Below, piece by piece: positions 40,048 through 49,092 of a stretch of 64,000 nucleotides of DNA (the first letter of the stretch is position 1; each line of letters starts with the position of its first letter). A model generated the notes under the pieces. It saw nothing but the letters and a program-made list of their open reading frames with translations, did not search any database and was not told the DNA's origin. This DNA comes from Bdellovibrionales bacterium. Lineage in GTDB: Bacteria; Bdellovibrionota; Bdellovibrionia; Bdellovibrionales; JAMPXM01. The DNA lies in NCBI GenBank assembly GCA_005808505.1, contig SYLX01000070.1:1-64000 (forward strand), written 5' to 3'. Both the position numbers and the translations under genes were made by a program.

Positions 40048-41111
40048 GGGCAAGGCTCGTAGCGTGAACCATCCCGATTCGCAGGACCGAACCACAATGT
40101 GTAGGAATTCGTTCGAGCTTGATCGCAAAGGCTAGAGGAGAATGCGGACGATTCCGAAACGGCAACCGGCTTCTTCTTTGCCGCAAACGGCTCGTAGCGG
40201 CCGCAACTTCCGCTCGTGTAGCACCCGTCGGCACTGGCAAGATCAAAGTAGTCCACGAGATCTGCAGCTAGAAGGCCTGTGTTCGCTAACGATACGATCA
40301 TCTTTCGATCATGCGCTGCTAGGGCAAGGAACCGGGCGTAATCGATGGCCGTCGAGGACGTGAGCGGAAATCCGCTTGTGCTGAGGTATCCATCCGTTTG
40401 ATCCCAAAGCACGCCGTCGCAGCCTTTGGTCTTTGCGAGATCCAACCGTCTTTCCATGATCGCCCTCACATTAGCCGAGCGTGTATCCAGCCAATACTCG
40501 TTCGTTGAGCCCGATTGATTTCCGATATCACCTGCGTTGAAATCGGAGGCGTCTGGATCATTACTTTTGTAGACGCCCGCCGTTATCATGCAAATCAAAG
40601 TATGTCCTTCGCTCTTGATTGAATTGAGTTCGCCCGTCGTGTATCCAATTCCGTCGGCAAAGTAATACACGGGCGTCGGGATCGAACGTGGCGTATTGCT
40701 CCATTGCATGTAAGAAGCTTTGAGAGAACGAATTTCAATTCTCTCGGCAACGAATGTTTCTCCATTATATGTAAGTGTTTCGGCGCGAATAGGGTCGATC
40801 GAGAAATCAGCAGCCGTCAGACTTCGCGGTGTTGGCAGATTCAAACAGTTCTCACGCACGACAACTGCTGAACTTACGCTCGCAACAACGATTCTGGATT
40901 TCACGAACGTTCCGTCCGAACACGTGCCAGCTTGAATGTAGATCTTTCCGTCGTAAGTATGTCCCCCGCCCCCACTGTCACCGTTACTCGATTGATTGGA
41001 AAACAGTGGCAGCGAGCAATTTTGATAGAAGACAAAAGGAATGAGTAAGAGCAGCAGATTCGATAAGATTCGCGAGGCTCTTCTTGATTTTTCACTCGTT
41101 AGGCGAAGCAT
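40044..41111 (-). CDS. GH114-like glycosidase, membrane- or lipid-anchored
   Basis: The 355-residue protein has an N-terminal signal segment (ILSNLLLLLIPFVFYQNC) of the YQNC type, likely a lipoprotein. The body contains ICMITAGVYKS, YWLDTRSANVRAIMERRLDLA, CDGVLWDQTDGYL, TSSTAIDYARFLALAAHDRKM, SLANTG and DYFDLASADGC, the pattern of the glycoside hydrolase 114 (endo-alpha-1,4-polygalactosaminidase) TIM barrel. Acidic residues in these segments would be catalytic. The substrate is probably a GalN-rich exopolysaccharide such as Pel. Its ATG directly follows the stop of the regulator gene, and its stop overlaps the next start. Confidence 0.75.
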   Translation of the reverse strand: MLRLTSEKSRRASRILSNLLLLLIPFVFYQNCSLPLFSNQSSNGDSGGGGHTYDGKIYIQAGTCSDGTFVKSRIVVASVSSAVVVRENCLNLPTPRSLTAADFSIDPIRAETLTYNGETFVAERIEIRSLKASYMQWSNTPRSIPTPVYYFADGIGYTTGELNSIKSEGHTLICMITAGVYKSNDPDASDFNAGDIGNQSGSTNEYWLDTRSANVRAIMERRLDLAKTKGCDGVLWDQTDGYLSTSGFPLTSSTAIDYARFLALAAHDRKMIVSLANTGLLAADLVDYFDLASADGCYTSGSCGRYEPFAAKKKPVAVSESSAFSSSLCDQARTNSYTLWFGPANRDGSRYEPCP

Positions 41112-42668
41112 TTACAACCCCACTTTCAAATCGGTCGAGCCTTGTTTCGAGGCGATCTCATACTTGATGGCGCTTCCCGCCCCTCGCTTGATGATTTCGC
41201 CGTTCTTAATCGCCCACTGGCTAAATCGGTGGAACGTCGAACGCGACCACCCAACTTGCGTGCACGCCTCTTCAGCCGTAAAAGACGTGCCGCCTGGAAA
41301 TTGCTTTTCAATTGTTCGTTTTCGCGCCTGCATTGGATCAACGGAAGCGAGTTTCAGCGGTATTCGAAGAGCAAAGGATCCGAAGATCGATAGACGGTAG
41401 CTGCCGTTTATGAACCGAATCTCACAAGGCAAATCCGCATTTGCTAACCACTTATTTGTTCTAAATAGAATCTGACGAACTTTTCCTGGCGAGCTCTCCA
41501 CATTGAAATGTTCATCAGGATATACGGCCGAGAAGAGACTGCCCACACTTTGCGGAACGTAAAAGTCCCGGCTCATGGCCGTAAGAATTTGATGAACCTT
41601 ATTACCGTCGAGAGAGTCTCGGCCTCTTAGGCTCCCGGTTTCGAGATCAAAGTAAACATCTGCGGTCGGATCACCAAGCCTATAACTCTCGCTCGGTTGC
41701 GCCGCAAATTGCTTTAACACTCGTTCGCGATAGGCCTCAAGCGGCGTGCCGAAGATAAGATGATCATAGAGGGACTGATCAAACGCTATTTTGATCGTGA
41801 AGAGATCGGCTTCGCGGATACTGACCCAGTGCTCGCGCTCCTGAGCAAGTTGGCGAAAAGCAATGAGAGGCTTTGTCGAGTTCTCCTCGATTGACTTCAT
41901 GATCACTCGCCACTTTGTGATGAGAAGATGGTCAAAAGAAAATCCACTTCCCAATCGCGACGCTGCTTGTTCGAGGCTCAAGCGGGCCTGCTGGAAATCC
42001 TCATTTAAGAAGTAGCAGCGAGCCTTCTGCTCGAAGCAGTTTGCAGCAAGCCGATGGGCCGTTGCTCGCTCGGCCATCTCGATTGTTTGATCTAATAGGG
42101 CTGCGGCTTTTTCAGGTTCACCCATCTCAAGGTGCGCGCTACTCAAATTCACACGCGCGACGAGCTTAGAATAATCACCAGCTGACGAGCTCAGATAATC
42201 TTCTAAATAAGGAATGGCGAGCGAGTAGTCGCCGTTTGAGATGTAACAAAAGCCCATGAAGAGTGTTGCGTCCGGAGTTCTGCGCGCTTCTGGTGAAGAC
42301 AAGACATCCGTCAAAAGATCGATCGCTTCGGAAACAGATCCGTTTCGTGACAGCAAGACCGCGTACTCGCTAATTTCGGCGGTGTTTGCCGGCACGTCGA
42401 GCTTCTTCTCATTGCGCACAATCGGATGGAGTAATCTCAAGCCTTGCTTGACGAGGCCAACGCGTCGGCAAATGTTTGCGAGAGGAAGCCTTATCTCACG
42501 AGAGGCTTTCGCTAAACTCTCACTCGCCAAGCGTTTCGCAACTTGATCACCTCTTCCGGCCTTGATCAGCGAGTCGCACTCGGCGACGAGTGAAATGAGT
42601 TTTTGCGATGCTCTGCTTTGAGACACGGTCCTCCCGAAAACGGGCACGATCAAAGTTCTTCTAAACAT
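41112..42668 (-). CDS. TPR-type transcription regulator with C-terminal winged helix
   Basis: The 518-residue protein has TPR-like helix pairs through residues of about 80-260 (DATLFMGFCYISNGDYSLAI, ARVNLSSAHLEMGEPEKAA, AANCFEQKARCYFLNEDF), a middle domain, and a C-terminal DNA-binding segment: SFTAEEACTQVGWSRSTFHR, FSQWAIKNGEIIKRG. It has no signal peptide. The next gene's ATG follows its TAA directly, so it heads a three-gene operon with the GH114-like enzyme and the pilin-head protein. A regulator co-transcribed with an exported enzyme suggests control of that operon and perhaps of the divergent lyase at 42821. Confidence 0.7.
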   Translation of the reverse strand: MFRRTLIVPVFGRTVSQSRASQKLISLVAECDSLIKAGRGDQVAKRLASESLAKASREIRLPLANICRRVGLVKQGLRLLHPIVRNEKKLDVPANTAEISEYAVLLSRNGSVSEAIDLLTDVLSSPEARRTPDATLFMGFCYISNGDYSLAIPYLEDYLSSSAGDYSKLVARVNLSSAHLEMGEPEKAAALLDQTIEMAERATAHRLAANCFEQKARCYFLNEDFQQARLSLEQAASRLGSGFSFDHLLITKWRVIMKSIEENSTKPLIAFRQLAQEREHWVSIREADLFTIKIAFDQSLYDHLIFGTPLEAYRERVLKQFAAQPSESYRLGDPTADVYFDLETGSLRGRDSLDGNKVHQILTAMSRDFYVPQSVGSLFSAVYPDEHFNVESSPGKVRQILFRTNKWLANADLPCEIRFINGSYRLSIFGSFALRIPLKLASVDPMQARKRTIEKQFPGGTSFTAEEACTQVGWSRSTFHRFSQWAIKNGEIIKRGAGSAIKYEIASKQGSTDLKVGL

Positions 42669-42820
42669 TAAAGCACCTACAGGAGCTTTAGCTCAATCCC
42701 CGTCGCAAATCGAAACGCGCTGCCCTCTCACCAGATATGTAACTCGAAAAGACCGACCAACGGCGGTGAGATGGAGACAGATCCAAACCACAATTTCCAT
42801 CATGTACGTAAGGGGGAAAA

Positions 42821-44605
42821 ATGGGGTCACCTCGGTTATCGAATGGCAGCATCGCAAACGTCAGCAAGCTTACTGCCGGCGTCTTCATCGCGAGTTTTCT
42901 TTTAATTCCTTCGCTTGCTCTCTGCGCGGATTACTTCGTGTCTCCAAGCGGTTCTGATTCGAACAACGGCTCGATGACATCACCTTTTAGATCGCTCCCG
43001 AAAGCTTACAGCTTAGCTTCGGCGGGGACTACGATCTATCTGCGCGGTGGCGTTTACTCTCCCACTTCACGCATTGTACTGAATAAAAGCGGCACGAGCG
43101 CGAATCCTATCCGCGTCTTCGCATACGAAGGCGAGACACCGATTATCGACGGCACAAATGAATCCGAGCAATGGCGTTCTCTTCTCGAGATCCCGGGAAG
43201 CTTTAACCACGTCAGAGGTCTAGAGGTCCGCAATGCTTCGAACACCGGTGTCGCGATTTTGGGAAGCGGCCAAGGAAACATCCTCGAGAAGCTTAACGTT
43301 CACCACTCGGGCCGCGTTTGGGAAGAAGGCAACGGGATCGTTATTTATGACTCAAGCTCAAACAACCTCATTCTAAATTGCGACTCTCATCACAACCGCT
43401 CGGTGAGGAACGTCGGTAATTCTGACGGCATTCGCCAAAGCGGTCGTGGATTGGGCAACATTCTGCGAGGAAACAGAGCTTATCGGAATTCTGATGATGG
43501 CTTCGATCTCTGGAACGGAGCTCCGACTTTGCTTGAGGGTAACATCGCCTATGAGAACGGTTACGATGATTCATTCAACCGACTTGGTGATGGCAATGGA
43601 TTTAAGCTCGGTGGAAATCACTCAGGCTACACGTCGGGCGGGCACACGCTCCGCAACAATGTTGCCTTTCGAAATCCTTTAAATGGCTTCGACTACAACA
43701 CCGGCCAAGGCGCCTTCAAGCTTTACAACAATACGGCGTACATGAATGGACCTGTCATGCCCGGCGGCGGCAGCTGGGGTGAGAACTTCGTCTTTTCAAA
43801 TAGCGGCGACGTCTTTCGAAACAACTTAAGCTACCAAGGTGGCCAATCTCTCAAGGGCGACGACCAATCCAACTCGTGGTCATTATCGGTCAGCGTGACG
43901 GATGCAGACTTTCTCTCGCTTGATGATTCCGCTCTTCGCGGACCTCGAACGGCGGACGGCTCGCTTCCGACCTCTAACTTCTTGCGACTCGCTTCCAGCA
44001 GCGATTTGATCAATAAGGGAGTCAACGTTGGTCTTCCGTACTCCGGTAGCGCTCCTGACCTTGGCGCCTACGAGGCGGGAACGACCGTTTCGCCAACTCC
44101 GACTCCGACTCCGACTCCTGCGCCAACCCCACAGCCTACGCCAGCCCCTACACCGCAATCGACTCCGAGCGGAGTGAACCTTCTTAAAAATCCTGGGTTT
44201 GAGAACGGCGGAACTTCTTGGACTGACTGGGGCAACACCCGTGTGACATCAGAAAACATCCACTCGGGTCAATATGCACTTCGCGTTGGTACTGGTGAAG
44301 GTGGTCGCGGCCAAGTGGTTCAAGGCATTCAACCGGGCGCAACTTATGTTCTGAGTGTTAACGCCAAAGTCCCGAGTGCACGCGATGAACAGTGTTACAT
44401 CGGATTCACCTTCCGCGACGCTAACGGACGCTCGATCTCCTCACCCTCGCCTTCTCTTCACGCACTCTCCGGAGGATGGGCAACCTCAACTCTTCGCGCT
44501 TCGGCGAAGGCTCCACCAAATGCCGTCAGCGTTTCGGTCTGGGTTTGGAAGGATGCGACATCCGGGTTCTGCTACGTCGATAGTTTCAACTTCTTCAAAC
44601 AATAA
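42821..44605 (+). CDS. Secreted beta-helix polysaccharide lyase with TP linker and CBM
   Basis: The 594-residue protein has a signal peptide (about residues 15-35). Residues 37-420 form a right-handed beta-helix: YFVSPSGSDSNNGSMTSPF, TIYLRGGVY, a NVHHSGR.WEEGNGI turn, NSDDGFDLW and GFKLGGNHSG. The DDGFDLW motif is typical of the PL9-like pectate-lyase superfamily. A linker of TP/AP repeats follows. The last 150 residues are a jelly-roll carbohydrate-binding module (LLKNPGFENGGTSWTDWG, HSGQYALRVGTG, VWKDATSGFCYVD). It probably cleaves an acidic polysaccharide outside the cell. It is divergent from the regulator-GH114 operon with a 152-base shared gap. Confidence 0.8.
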   Translation: MGSPRLSNGSIANVSKLTAGVFIASFLLIPSLALCADYFVSPSGSDSNNGSMTSPFRSLPKAYSLASAGTTIYLRGGVYSPTSRIVLNKSGTSANPIRVFAYEGETPIIDGTNESEQWRSLLEIPGSFNHVRGLEVRNASNTGVAILGSGQGNILEKLNVHHSGRVWEEGNGIVIYDSSSNNLILNCDSHHNRSVRNVGNSDGIRQSGRGLGNILRGNRAYRNSDDGFDLWNGAPTLLEGNIAYENGYDDSFNRLGDGNGFKLGGNHSGYTSGGHTLRNNVAFRNPLNGFDYNTGQGAFKLYNNTAYMNGPVMPGGGSWGENFVFSNSGDVFRNNLSYQGGQSLKGDDQSNSWSLSVSVTDADFLSLDDSALRGPRTADGSLPTSNFLRLASSSDLINKGVNVGLPYSGSAPDLGAYEAGTTVSPTPTPTPTPAPTPQPTPAPTPQSTPSGVNLLKNPGFENGGTSWTDWGNTRVTSENIHSGQYALRVGTGEGGRGQVVQGIQPGATYVLSVNAKVPSARDEQCYIGFTFRDANGRSISSPSPSLHALSGGWATSTLRASAKAPPNAVSVSVWVWKDATSGFCYVDSFNFFKQ

Positions 44606-44688
44606 TGATTGAACCAACTTGACCGGGGGTCCCACGCCTCCGGTCATGAGATGAGTCAGGAAGCACTCATAAAGTTGTGAGGCGCACT

Positions 44689-45594
44689 ATGAAAGATCAA
44701 ACCGGCTTCAGCCTAGTCGAAACCATCATTGCAAGCGGTATCGCGGTCTTTATCATTCTCGCCGTGACGAGTATCTTCACAACGCAGCTGAACCAAATCA
44801 AAGGCCTAAATCAAAAACAAGAAATGCTTGAACTCAAATCTTTGATGCTCGAGCAGCTTTCAAAACCCGGCGTTTGCTCTTGGCAATTGCACGACAAGGT
44901 GATTGATGTCAGCGGATCAACAACGGAATCATCACCTAGCCCCACGATCTTGAATCTTGTTTCTCTGCATCAGGGCACCTCCACGACTTCCGCTTTGATT
45001 GCGCGAAGCTCGCAGCGTTTACCAAACACGCAGCACGGAATCGTCGTGCGTAACGTCACTTTCCGCGGAATCTACGCTACCGGTAACCCGGATGAATATG
45101 TCGGCCGCTTTGAGGTCGCCTTTGATCAATCTTCGCTCGCACACAACATGAAGCCCGTGCAGGTTCAGCAACTCATTCTGACGAATCCCTCGGACCCGGT
45201 TGGCGCGAAGCGAATCACGACTTGTCGAGGATCCGTTGAAGTTCGAGCGGAATGCGCAACGGCTTATTATCGTGGAAAAGCTTCTTCTCTCCCTAGAACA
45301 GCGGTGATTGCGCACACCTTCGCTAGCGGCTCGCCAACTTTTAACGATGTTTTCGAAACTCATGAATATACAGGGGGCGGAAATCACTGGGGGCTGTCGT
45401 GCAAGGCCCCCTACGCTGGAACGAATTGCGGTCATAAAGAACTTGGCATAGACGAGAGTGCGGGACCGGGCCGCTTGATGACCTCGGATATTTGGCTAGA
45501 GAAAGACGGTGTTCAAGGTTGTTTCACTGATGATGAAGAACTCAATGGGCCTGATCCGGTCATGTTCTTAACCTGCTGCCGCTATTCCATTTAA
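44689..45594 (+). CDS. Pseudopilin, GspJ/PilV-like
   Basis: The 301-residue protein has a very short prepilin leader (MKDQTG), then FSLVETIIASGIAVFIILA, the conserved helix with Glu at mature position 5. The rest, about 275 residues, is a large head with several Cys (GVCSWQLH, TTCRGS, AECATAY, LSCKAPYAGTNCG, GCFTDDE, TCCRYSI), quite unlike the GspG copies. Large-head pseudopilins sit at the tip of pseudopili and bind cargo. It follows the lyase gene by 83 bases, so lyase and pilin may be expressed together. GAGGCGC precedes the ATG. Confidence 0.8.
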   Translation: MKDQTGFSLVETIIASGIAVFIILAVTSIFTTQLNQIKGLNQKQEMLELKSLMLEQLSKPGVCSWQLHDKVIDVSGSTTESSPSPTILNLVSLHQGTSTTSALIARSSQRLPNTQHGIVVRNVTFRGIYATGNPDEYVGRFEVAFDQSSLAHNMKPVQVQQLILTNPSDPVGAKRITTCRGSVEVRAECATAYYRGKASSLPRTAVIAHTFASGSPTFNDVFETHEYTGGGNHWGLSCKAPYAGTNCGHKELGIDESAGPGRLMTSDIWLEKDGVQGCFTDDEELNGPDPVMFLTCCRYSI

Positions 45595-45599
45595 GGAAT

Positions 45600-45821
45600 T
45601 TATTTTTTCTTCTTCGGCTTTGGTTTCTTGGTTTGAACCTTTTTCTCTTCCGCGGCTTTGATCGGCTCGGGACGAGGGTCATAGTAATAGCCAGGAGGCG
45701 CGGCCGTGTAACCCAAAGAAGCCGCAGCGCCGCCTACGCTCGCTCCTGCGTCCTCTGCTACAAGTGCTACAAGACTCGCGCCAAAGCTCATTACGAGAGC
45801 CGCAAACAAAAGTTTCGACAT
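45600..45821 (-). CDS. Small secreted protein with Lys-rich tail
   Basis: The 73-residue product has a signal peptide (MSKLLFAALVMSFGASLVA) and an AGGAGG site. The mature part has a small Gly/Ala-rich segment, PPGYYYDPRPEP and a tail of Lys runs (KKPKPKKKK). Such basic tails bind nucleic acids, lipopolysaccharide or peptidoglycan. It converges on the pseudopilin gene with five bases between the stops. Function unknown. Confidence 0.7.
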   Translation of the reverse strand: MSKLLFAALVMSFGASLVALVAEDAGASVGGAAASLGYTAAPPGYYYDPRPEPIKAAEEKKVQTKKPKPKKKK

Positions 45822-45919
45822 GATTGCCTCCTAAAGTCGTTTCGTTTGAAGGCACGGTCATAACGGAAAAGCCGATCGCTGCCCAGACAATCCTTCTCGC
45901 CGAATCAAAATTTGTAGGT

Positions 45920-46846
45920 TTAACGCTCGTTAAAGACCGCACATTCCTCAGGCGCGTCGTTCAAAACGTGAAGCGCTTTGACCAAAACTCGGCAAGTGAA
46001 TTTTTGAACTGTTTCGATTCGCTCGGGTGAAGGTTCAGCACCAAGCGCAAAGCCGTCTAAATGATCGATTCCGTCTTCTACACCCCCGTCTAAACCGAAG
46101 GGCGTAAGATCGCCGAGGCGCGGGAGTAACATGTGATCTGTGGGCACAAGACCATCGTTGTCACCGTAGAGCGAGACGATTCCACCCGACTTCTTCAAGC
46201 TCGGTGAGACCTCTTCGAACCGCTTGCGCGATCGAAGATAAAGAACGCGTGATGAGAGTTCAGCCAGTTGATCACTCCGTACTTTTGCCGCGCTCGCAGC
46301 CCAATCGGCTTTCACCGTCTCGGTCATCATCGAGAGAAAACCTTGATGTTGATTTCGAAAGTACCAATAGGCCGGAGTCCAAGCGTAGATGGATGTGTCC
46401 CATTCGTTCATGACGTGATCTGTATACGGTGATCCCATAAGCGGAGATTGCACGACGACGAGAAGTGCCACGCGCGCTTTCGTAAATTGCTCCGGGTATC
46501 GAAGAAGCGTATGGAGCGACTCTAAGCCGCCTTTGCTGTGAGCAATGATCAACAGTGGTCTTTTGCCATTTTCAAATTCCGAAAGTCGGGCTAGCTCACG
46601 GCGTATCAGCGCGACGTTATTTAAAACCGCAGTTTCTGATGACGGTCGAATTTCGCTCACGCTCGAGGCACCTAGATCACGCAGGAAGCGGATGTTTTCC
46701 GTGAAGTATCCCGGGATTTCTTCATTCTTGTAACCGGCAATAAAAACATAATGAAACTTATCGAGCGCGCTCGCGGCTCGTGCAGGCTTTAGCGGAAGCA
46801 ACGCGAATCCAAACAGGCTCAAGACAATCAAAAAGACTTTCATCAT
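45920..46846 (-). CDS. Secreted alpha/beta hydrolase, lipase-like
   Basis: The 308-residue protein has a signal peptide (MMKVFLIVLSLFGFALLP, cleavage ARA-A). The fold is alpha/beta hydrolase: YVFIAGYKNEEIPGYF at the first strand, LLIIAHSKGGLESL with the nucleophile Ser in the HSKGG elbow (AHSKG for the usual GxSxG), IVSLYGDNDGLVP with the acid and VEDGIDHLDGF with the likely catalytic His. The first Gly of the elbow is replaced by Ala, seen in some lipases. Substrate unknown, possibly a lipid ester. The start at 46846 follows GAGG. Confidence 0.8.
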   Translation of the reverse strand: MMKVFLIVLSLFGFALLPLKPARAASALDKFHYVFIAGYKNEEIPGYFTENIRFLRDLGASSVSEIRPSSETAVLNNVALIRRELARLSEFENGKRPLLIIAHSKGGLESLHTLLRYPEQFTKARVALLVVVQSPLMGSPYTDHVMNEWDTSIYAWTPAYWYFRNQHQGFLSMMTETVKADWAASAAKVRSDQLAELSSRVLYLRSRKRFEEVSPSLKKSGGIVSLYGDNDGLVPTDHMLLPRLGDLTPFGLDGGVEDGIDHLDGFALGAEPSPERIETVQKFTCRVLVKALHVLNDAPEECAVFNER

Positions 46847-47148
46847 CGACGACCTCACTCCGCCTCTCAGGCATGCCCGTACTTACCTCATGGATCAAGC
46901 TGTCATGGCGGTTCGCGTCCCGATTTGAAACAGTTTTCCCACATCGGCCTCATGGGCCTTGTCGACGCTTCAGTCAATGCGCATGCGCAAATCGTTCAGG
47001 GTCAATTCATCGAGACCCTGAGCAATGTTTCAACCTGAAACGAGGCTTCGAACTTGCGCCTTTTTCCGCAGGGTTCGGAAGCCTGGTCGAATTGGGCAGA
47101 TCCTTGCAAATCTTCTTTGGCAGGAACATCAAATACGGGAGGTTTCAG
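46847..47148. other. Divergent intergenic region, about 300 bases
   Basis: The gap lies between the hydrolase start and the repeat protein start and must contain both promoters. The plus frame stays open across it, but the sequence lacks a ribosome site and a signal peptide, so I regard it as non-coding. No hairpin or repeat stands out. Confidence 0.5.
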
Positions 47149-48075
47149 GTGAAGGCATCAAACGTACTCGGTCGCGCAGCCCTGTTAGCTATGGCTTTTA
47201 TCGGGGAATTCACTTCGGCGGAAGCGGCCTGCAACTACAGCGATCCTACCGTAAGTCTCAGTATTCAAAGCCCGGGCTCGGCTGCGGGCGTGCAAGTATC
47301 AGTCGCGCGCATTCACGCGAGCGTCTCGGCAGGCAATCTGCAAAGTGGCTCGAGCTCGAATTGCAGCAACTTCAGCAGTAGCAGCGCCTACATCTACGTT
47401 GGCAATCGCTATATCGGAAATGGATCAGTGAATTGGAATACCGCTGAAGTTGGGGATGGTCGCCATCTCATCCGCGTCGACGTCACGGATAGTAACGGCG
47501 GCCGCGCCTCGGCTCAACAATACATCGAAGTCCGAAACAACTGGATCCACCCTCTTGTCTGGAATCACCACGAGTACGTTAGGCTGAATCCTGACGTTGC
47601 GAACGCATTTGGTGGTGAACCCAGCCGCACCCTTTCGCACTGGCTCTATTACGGAATCCGCGAAGGCCGTCAGGCGACTCGCGCTTTCTCATCGATGGAG
47701 TACATGCAAAGCTATGGCGACCTTCAAGCTGCTTTCGGCGCCAATGGACCAGCTTTAGTTGACCACTACATCCGCCACGGCGTTCATGAGGGTCGAGTGG
47801 GCGTTTTCGCTCTTCGTCCGGAAGTTTGGAATGTTCACTACTACTACGCGATTCATCCTGATCTTCAAGCCGCATTCCCCGGCGACGTCGAGGCACTTAA
47901 GCGCCACTGGCTGGAGTACGGCGTAAACGAAGGTCGCCGTGCAAAAGAGACCTTCTCAGCTCCGAACTACCTCGCTAATCACGGTGATCTCCGTGCGGCT
48001 TACGGCTATAACTATCGCGAGGGCATTAAACACTACATCGTATACGGCATCTACGAAGGCCGAAGCGGTAACTAA
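47149..48075 (+). CDS. Secreted protein with four YG-EGR repeats
   Basis: The start is GTG 47149 after GGGAGG, giving a signal peptide (VKASNVLGRAALLAMAFIG, cleavage AEA-A). Residues of about 25-130 form an Ig-like domain (TVSLSIQSPGSAAGVQVSV, YIYVGNRYIGNG, HLIRVDVTDSNGG). Residues of about 135-308 are four tandem units of roughly 45 residues, each with Y...NPD(V/L)..AFGG.....HW..YG..EGR (for example LSHWLYYGIREGR, LKRHWLEYGVNEGR). This repeat is found in surface and cell-wall-associated proteins of many bacteria; its ligand is not established. A strong terminator follows. Confidence 0.8.
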   Translation: MKASNVLGRAALLAMAFIGEFTSAEAACNYSDPTVSLSIQSPGSAAGVQVSVARIHASVSAGNLQSGSSSNCSNFSSSSAYIYVGNRYIGNGSVNWNTAEVGDGRHLIRVDVTDSNGGRASAQQYIEVRNNWIHPLVWNHHEYVRLNPDVANAFGGEPSRTLSHWLYYGIREGRQATRAFSSMEYMQSYGDLQAAFGANGPALVDHYIRHGVHEGRVGVFALRPEVWNVHYYYAIHPDLQAAFPGDVEALKRHWLEYGVNEGRRAKETFSAPNYLANHGDLRAAYGYNYREGIKHYIVYGIYEGRSGN

Positions 48076-48094
48076 AAACGCCTCGTCGAAAACG

Positions 48095-48123
48095 AAAAAG
48101 CCGATCGCGAGGATCGGCTTTTT
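48095..48123. terminator. Bidirectional intrinsic terminator
   Basis: AAAAAGCCGATC and GATCGGCTTTTT are perfectly complementary around a five-base loop. It serves the repeat protein gene and the convergent VOC gene. Confidence 0.95.
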
Positions 48124-48510
48124 TTATTCCGGATCGTGACAGACAGCTTCGACATTATGGCCGTCGGGATCGAAAACAAACGCACCGAAATAATTCTGGT
48201 GATAATGGGGCCGAGGCCCGGGAGCACCGTTATCTCTTCCTCCGGCTGCGAGCGCAGCCTTGTAAAAGTCTTCGACCTGCTTTCGCGAGTCGGCTCGAAA
48301 GGCGACATGGATACGCGGCTCGTTTGGCAGACCTTCGGTCGTCCAAAAATCAGGTTTCGGCGGAACGCCGTAACCGAGGACCTCTTTGCCGTTCGTGAAC
48401 TGCTTTGGAATTTCCATCATCAGTTTGTAGCCAAGAGGCGCGAGTGCTTTTTCATAGAACTCACGGCTTTTTTTCGGATCACTGACTTGAACACCCATAT
48501 GATCAATCAT
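48124..48510 (-). CDS. VOC (glyoxalase/dioxygenase fold) family protein
   Basis: The 128-residue protein has the two-module VOC fold. Module one starts IDHMGVQVSDPKKSREFYEKAL and ends in GYGVPPKPDFW. Module two has RIHVAFRADSRKQVEDFYKAAL and the C-terminal YFGAFVFDPDGHNVEAVCH. Metal ligands would be the early His (H4) and the late Glu (VEAV), plus an HVAF His. The family covers glyoxalases, dioxygenases and resistance proteins, and this branch is uncharacterised. I start at 48510 after AAGG. Confidence 0.85.
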   Translation of the reverse strand: MIDHMGVQVSDPKKSREFYEKALAPLGYKLMMEIPKQFTNGKEVLGYGVPPKPDFWTTEGLPNEPRIHVAFRADSRKQVEDFYKAALAAGGRDNGAPGPRPHYHQNYFGAFVFDPDGHNVEAVCHDPE

Positions 48511-48618
48511 GGTCGAGCCTTTCAGGTGGAATGTTGAAATTCTTCCTTCCAGATTGGTAAACTTCAAACTGAAAACGAATTTTCGCACGGCGAAACCGGC
48601 TGCGGAGCTCTACAAATC

Positions 48619-49092
48619 ATGATGGAAACGGAAAAGCTTATGCGCAAAGTAGATTGCCCTAAATGTCGCGTGCCGCTCAATGTAGCGAGAATGTGCGATC
48701 AGTGCGGCGGCACATTAACGGCATTCACGCTTCTCAATCACGTCTGCCCGATTGGTTATCTTCAACGTTGCATCGACGTTGTGAAAAAAGAGGGAAAACC
48801 TTCCGACCGAATCTGCCCGACATGCGTAGACGCGATGACCGCGCTCATAATTCCCGGTTCTGATCCCGGACTTGAACTCGATTTTTGTTTGAAGTGTCAG
48901 CTCTTGTGGAGCGATCCCAATGAACTCTCAAGGCTTCCCCAAAAGTCCGAGCTTGAAAAAGCCCAAGTCGAAGCTGAGAGACTCATCAACGACGCTCGGA
49001 AAAACCAAGCTGAACTGGAGGCGAAGATTTCTAATTTACAGCAACAGGCCGCCCTCAACGGCGCGGTCATTGGTTTACTCCTCATCGACTAA
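48619..49092 (+). CDS. Zinc-ribbon protein with coiled-coil tail
   Basis: The 157-residue protein carries CPKC and CDQCGG near the N-terminus, then CPTC and a later FCLKCQLLWSD, forming zinc ribbons like those of the TFIIB-type zinc-finger family. A long coiled coil follows (SELEKAQVEAERLINDARKN, QAELEAKISNLQQQ), and the end is hydrophobic (GAVIGLLLID). Start at 48619 is tentative; an ATG at 48640 is also possible. The stop overlaps that of the convergent gene by four bases. Confidence 0.75.
   Translation: MMETEKLMRKVDCPKCRVPLNVARMCDQCGGTLTAFTLLNHVCPIGYLQRCIDVVKKEGKPSDRICPTCVDAMTALIIPGSDPGLELDFCLKCQLLWSDPNELSRLPQKSELEKAQVEAERLINDARKNQAELEAKISNLQQQAALNGAVIGLLLID

Noticed and set aside
44080-44165. 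Thr-Pro codon repeats as a microsatellite of interest
   Set aside because: They encode a common flexible linker between the lyase and its binding module, as also in the protein at 50317-51543.
46780-47148. N-terminal extension of the EGR-repeat protein
   Set aside because: It lacks a ribosome site and would bury the signal peptide; the GTG at 47149 has GGGAGG upstream.
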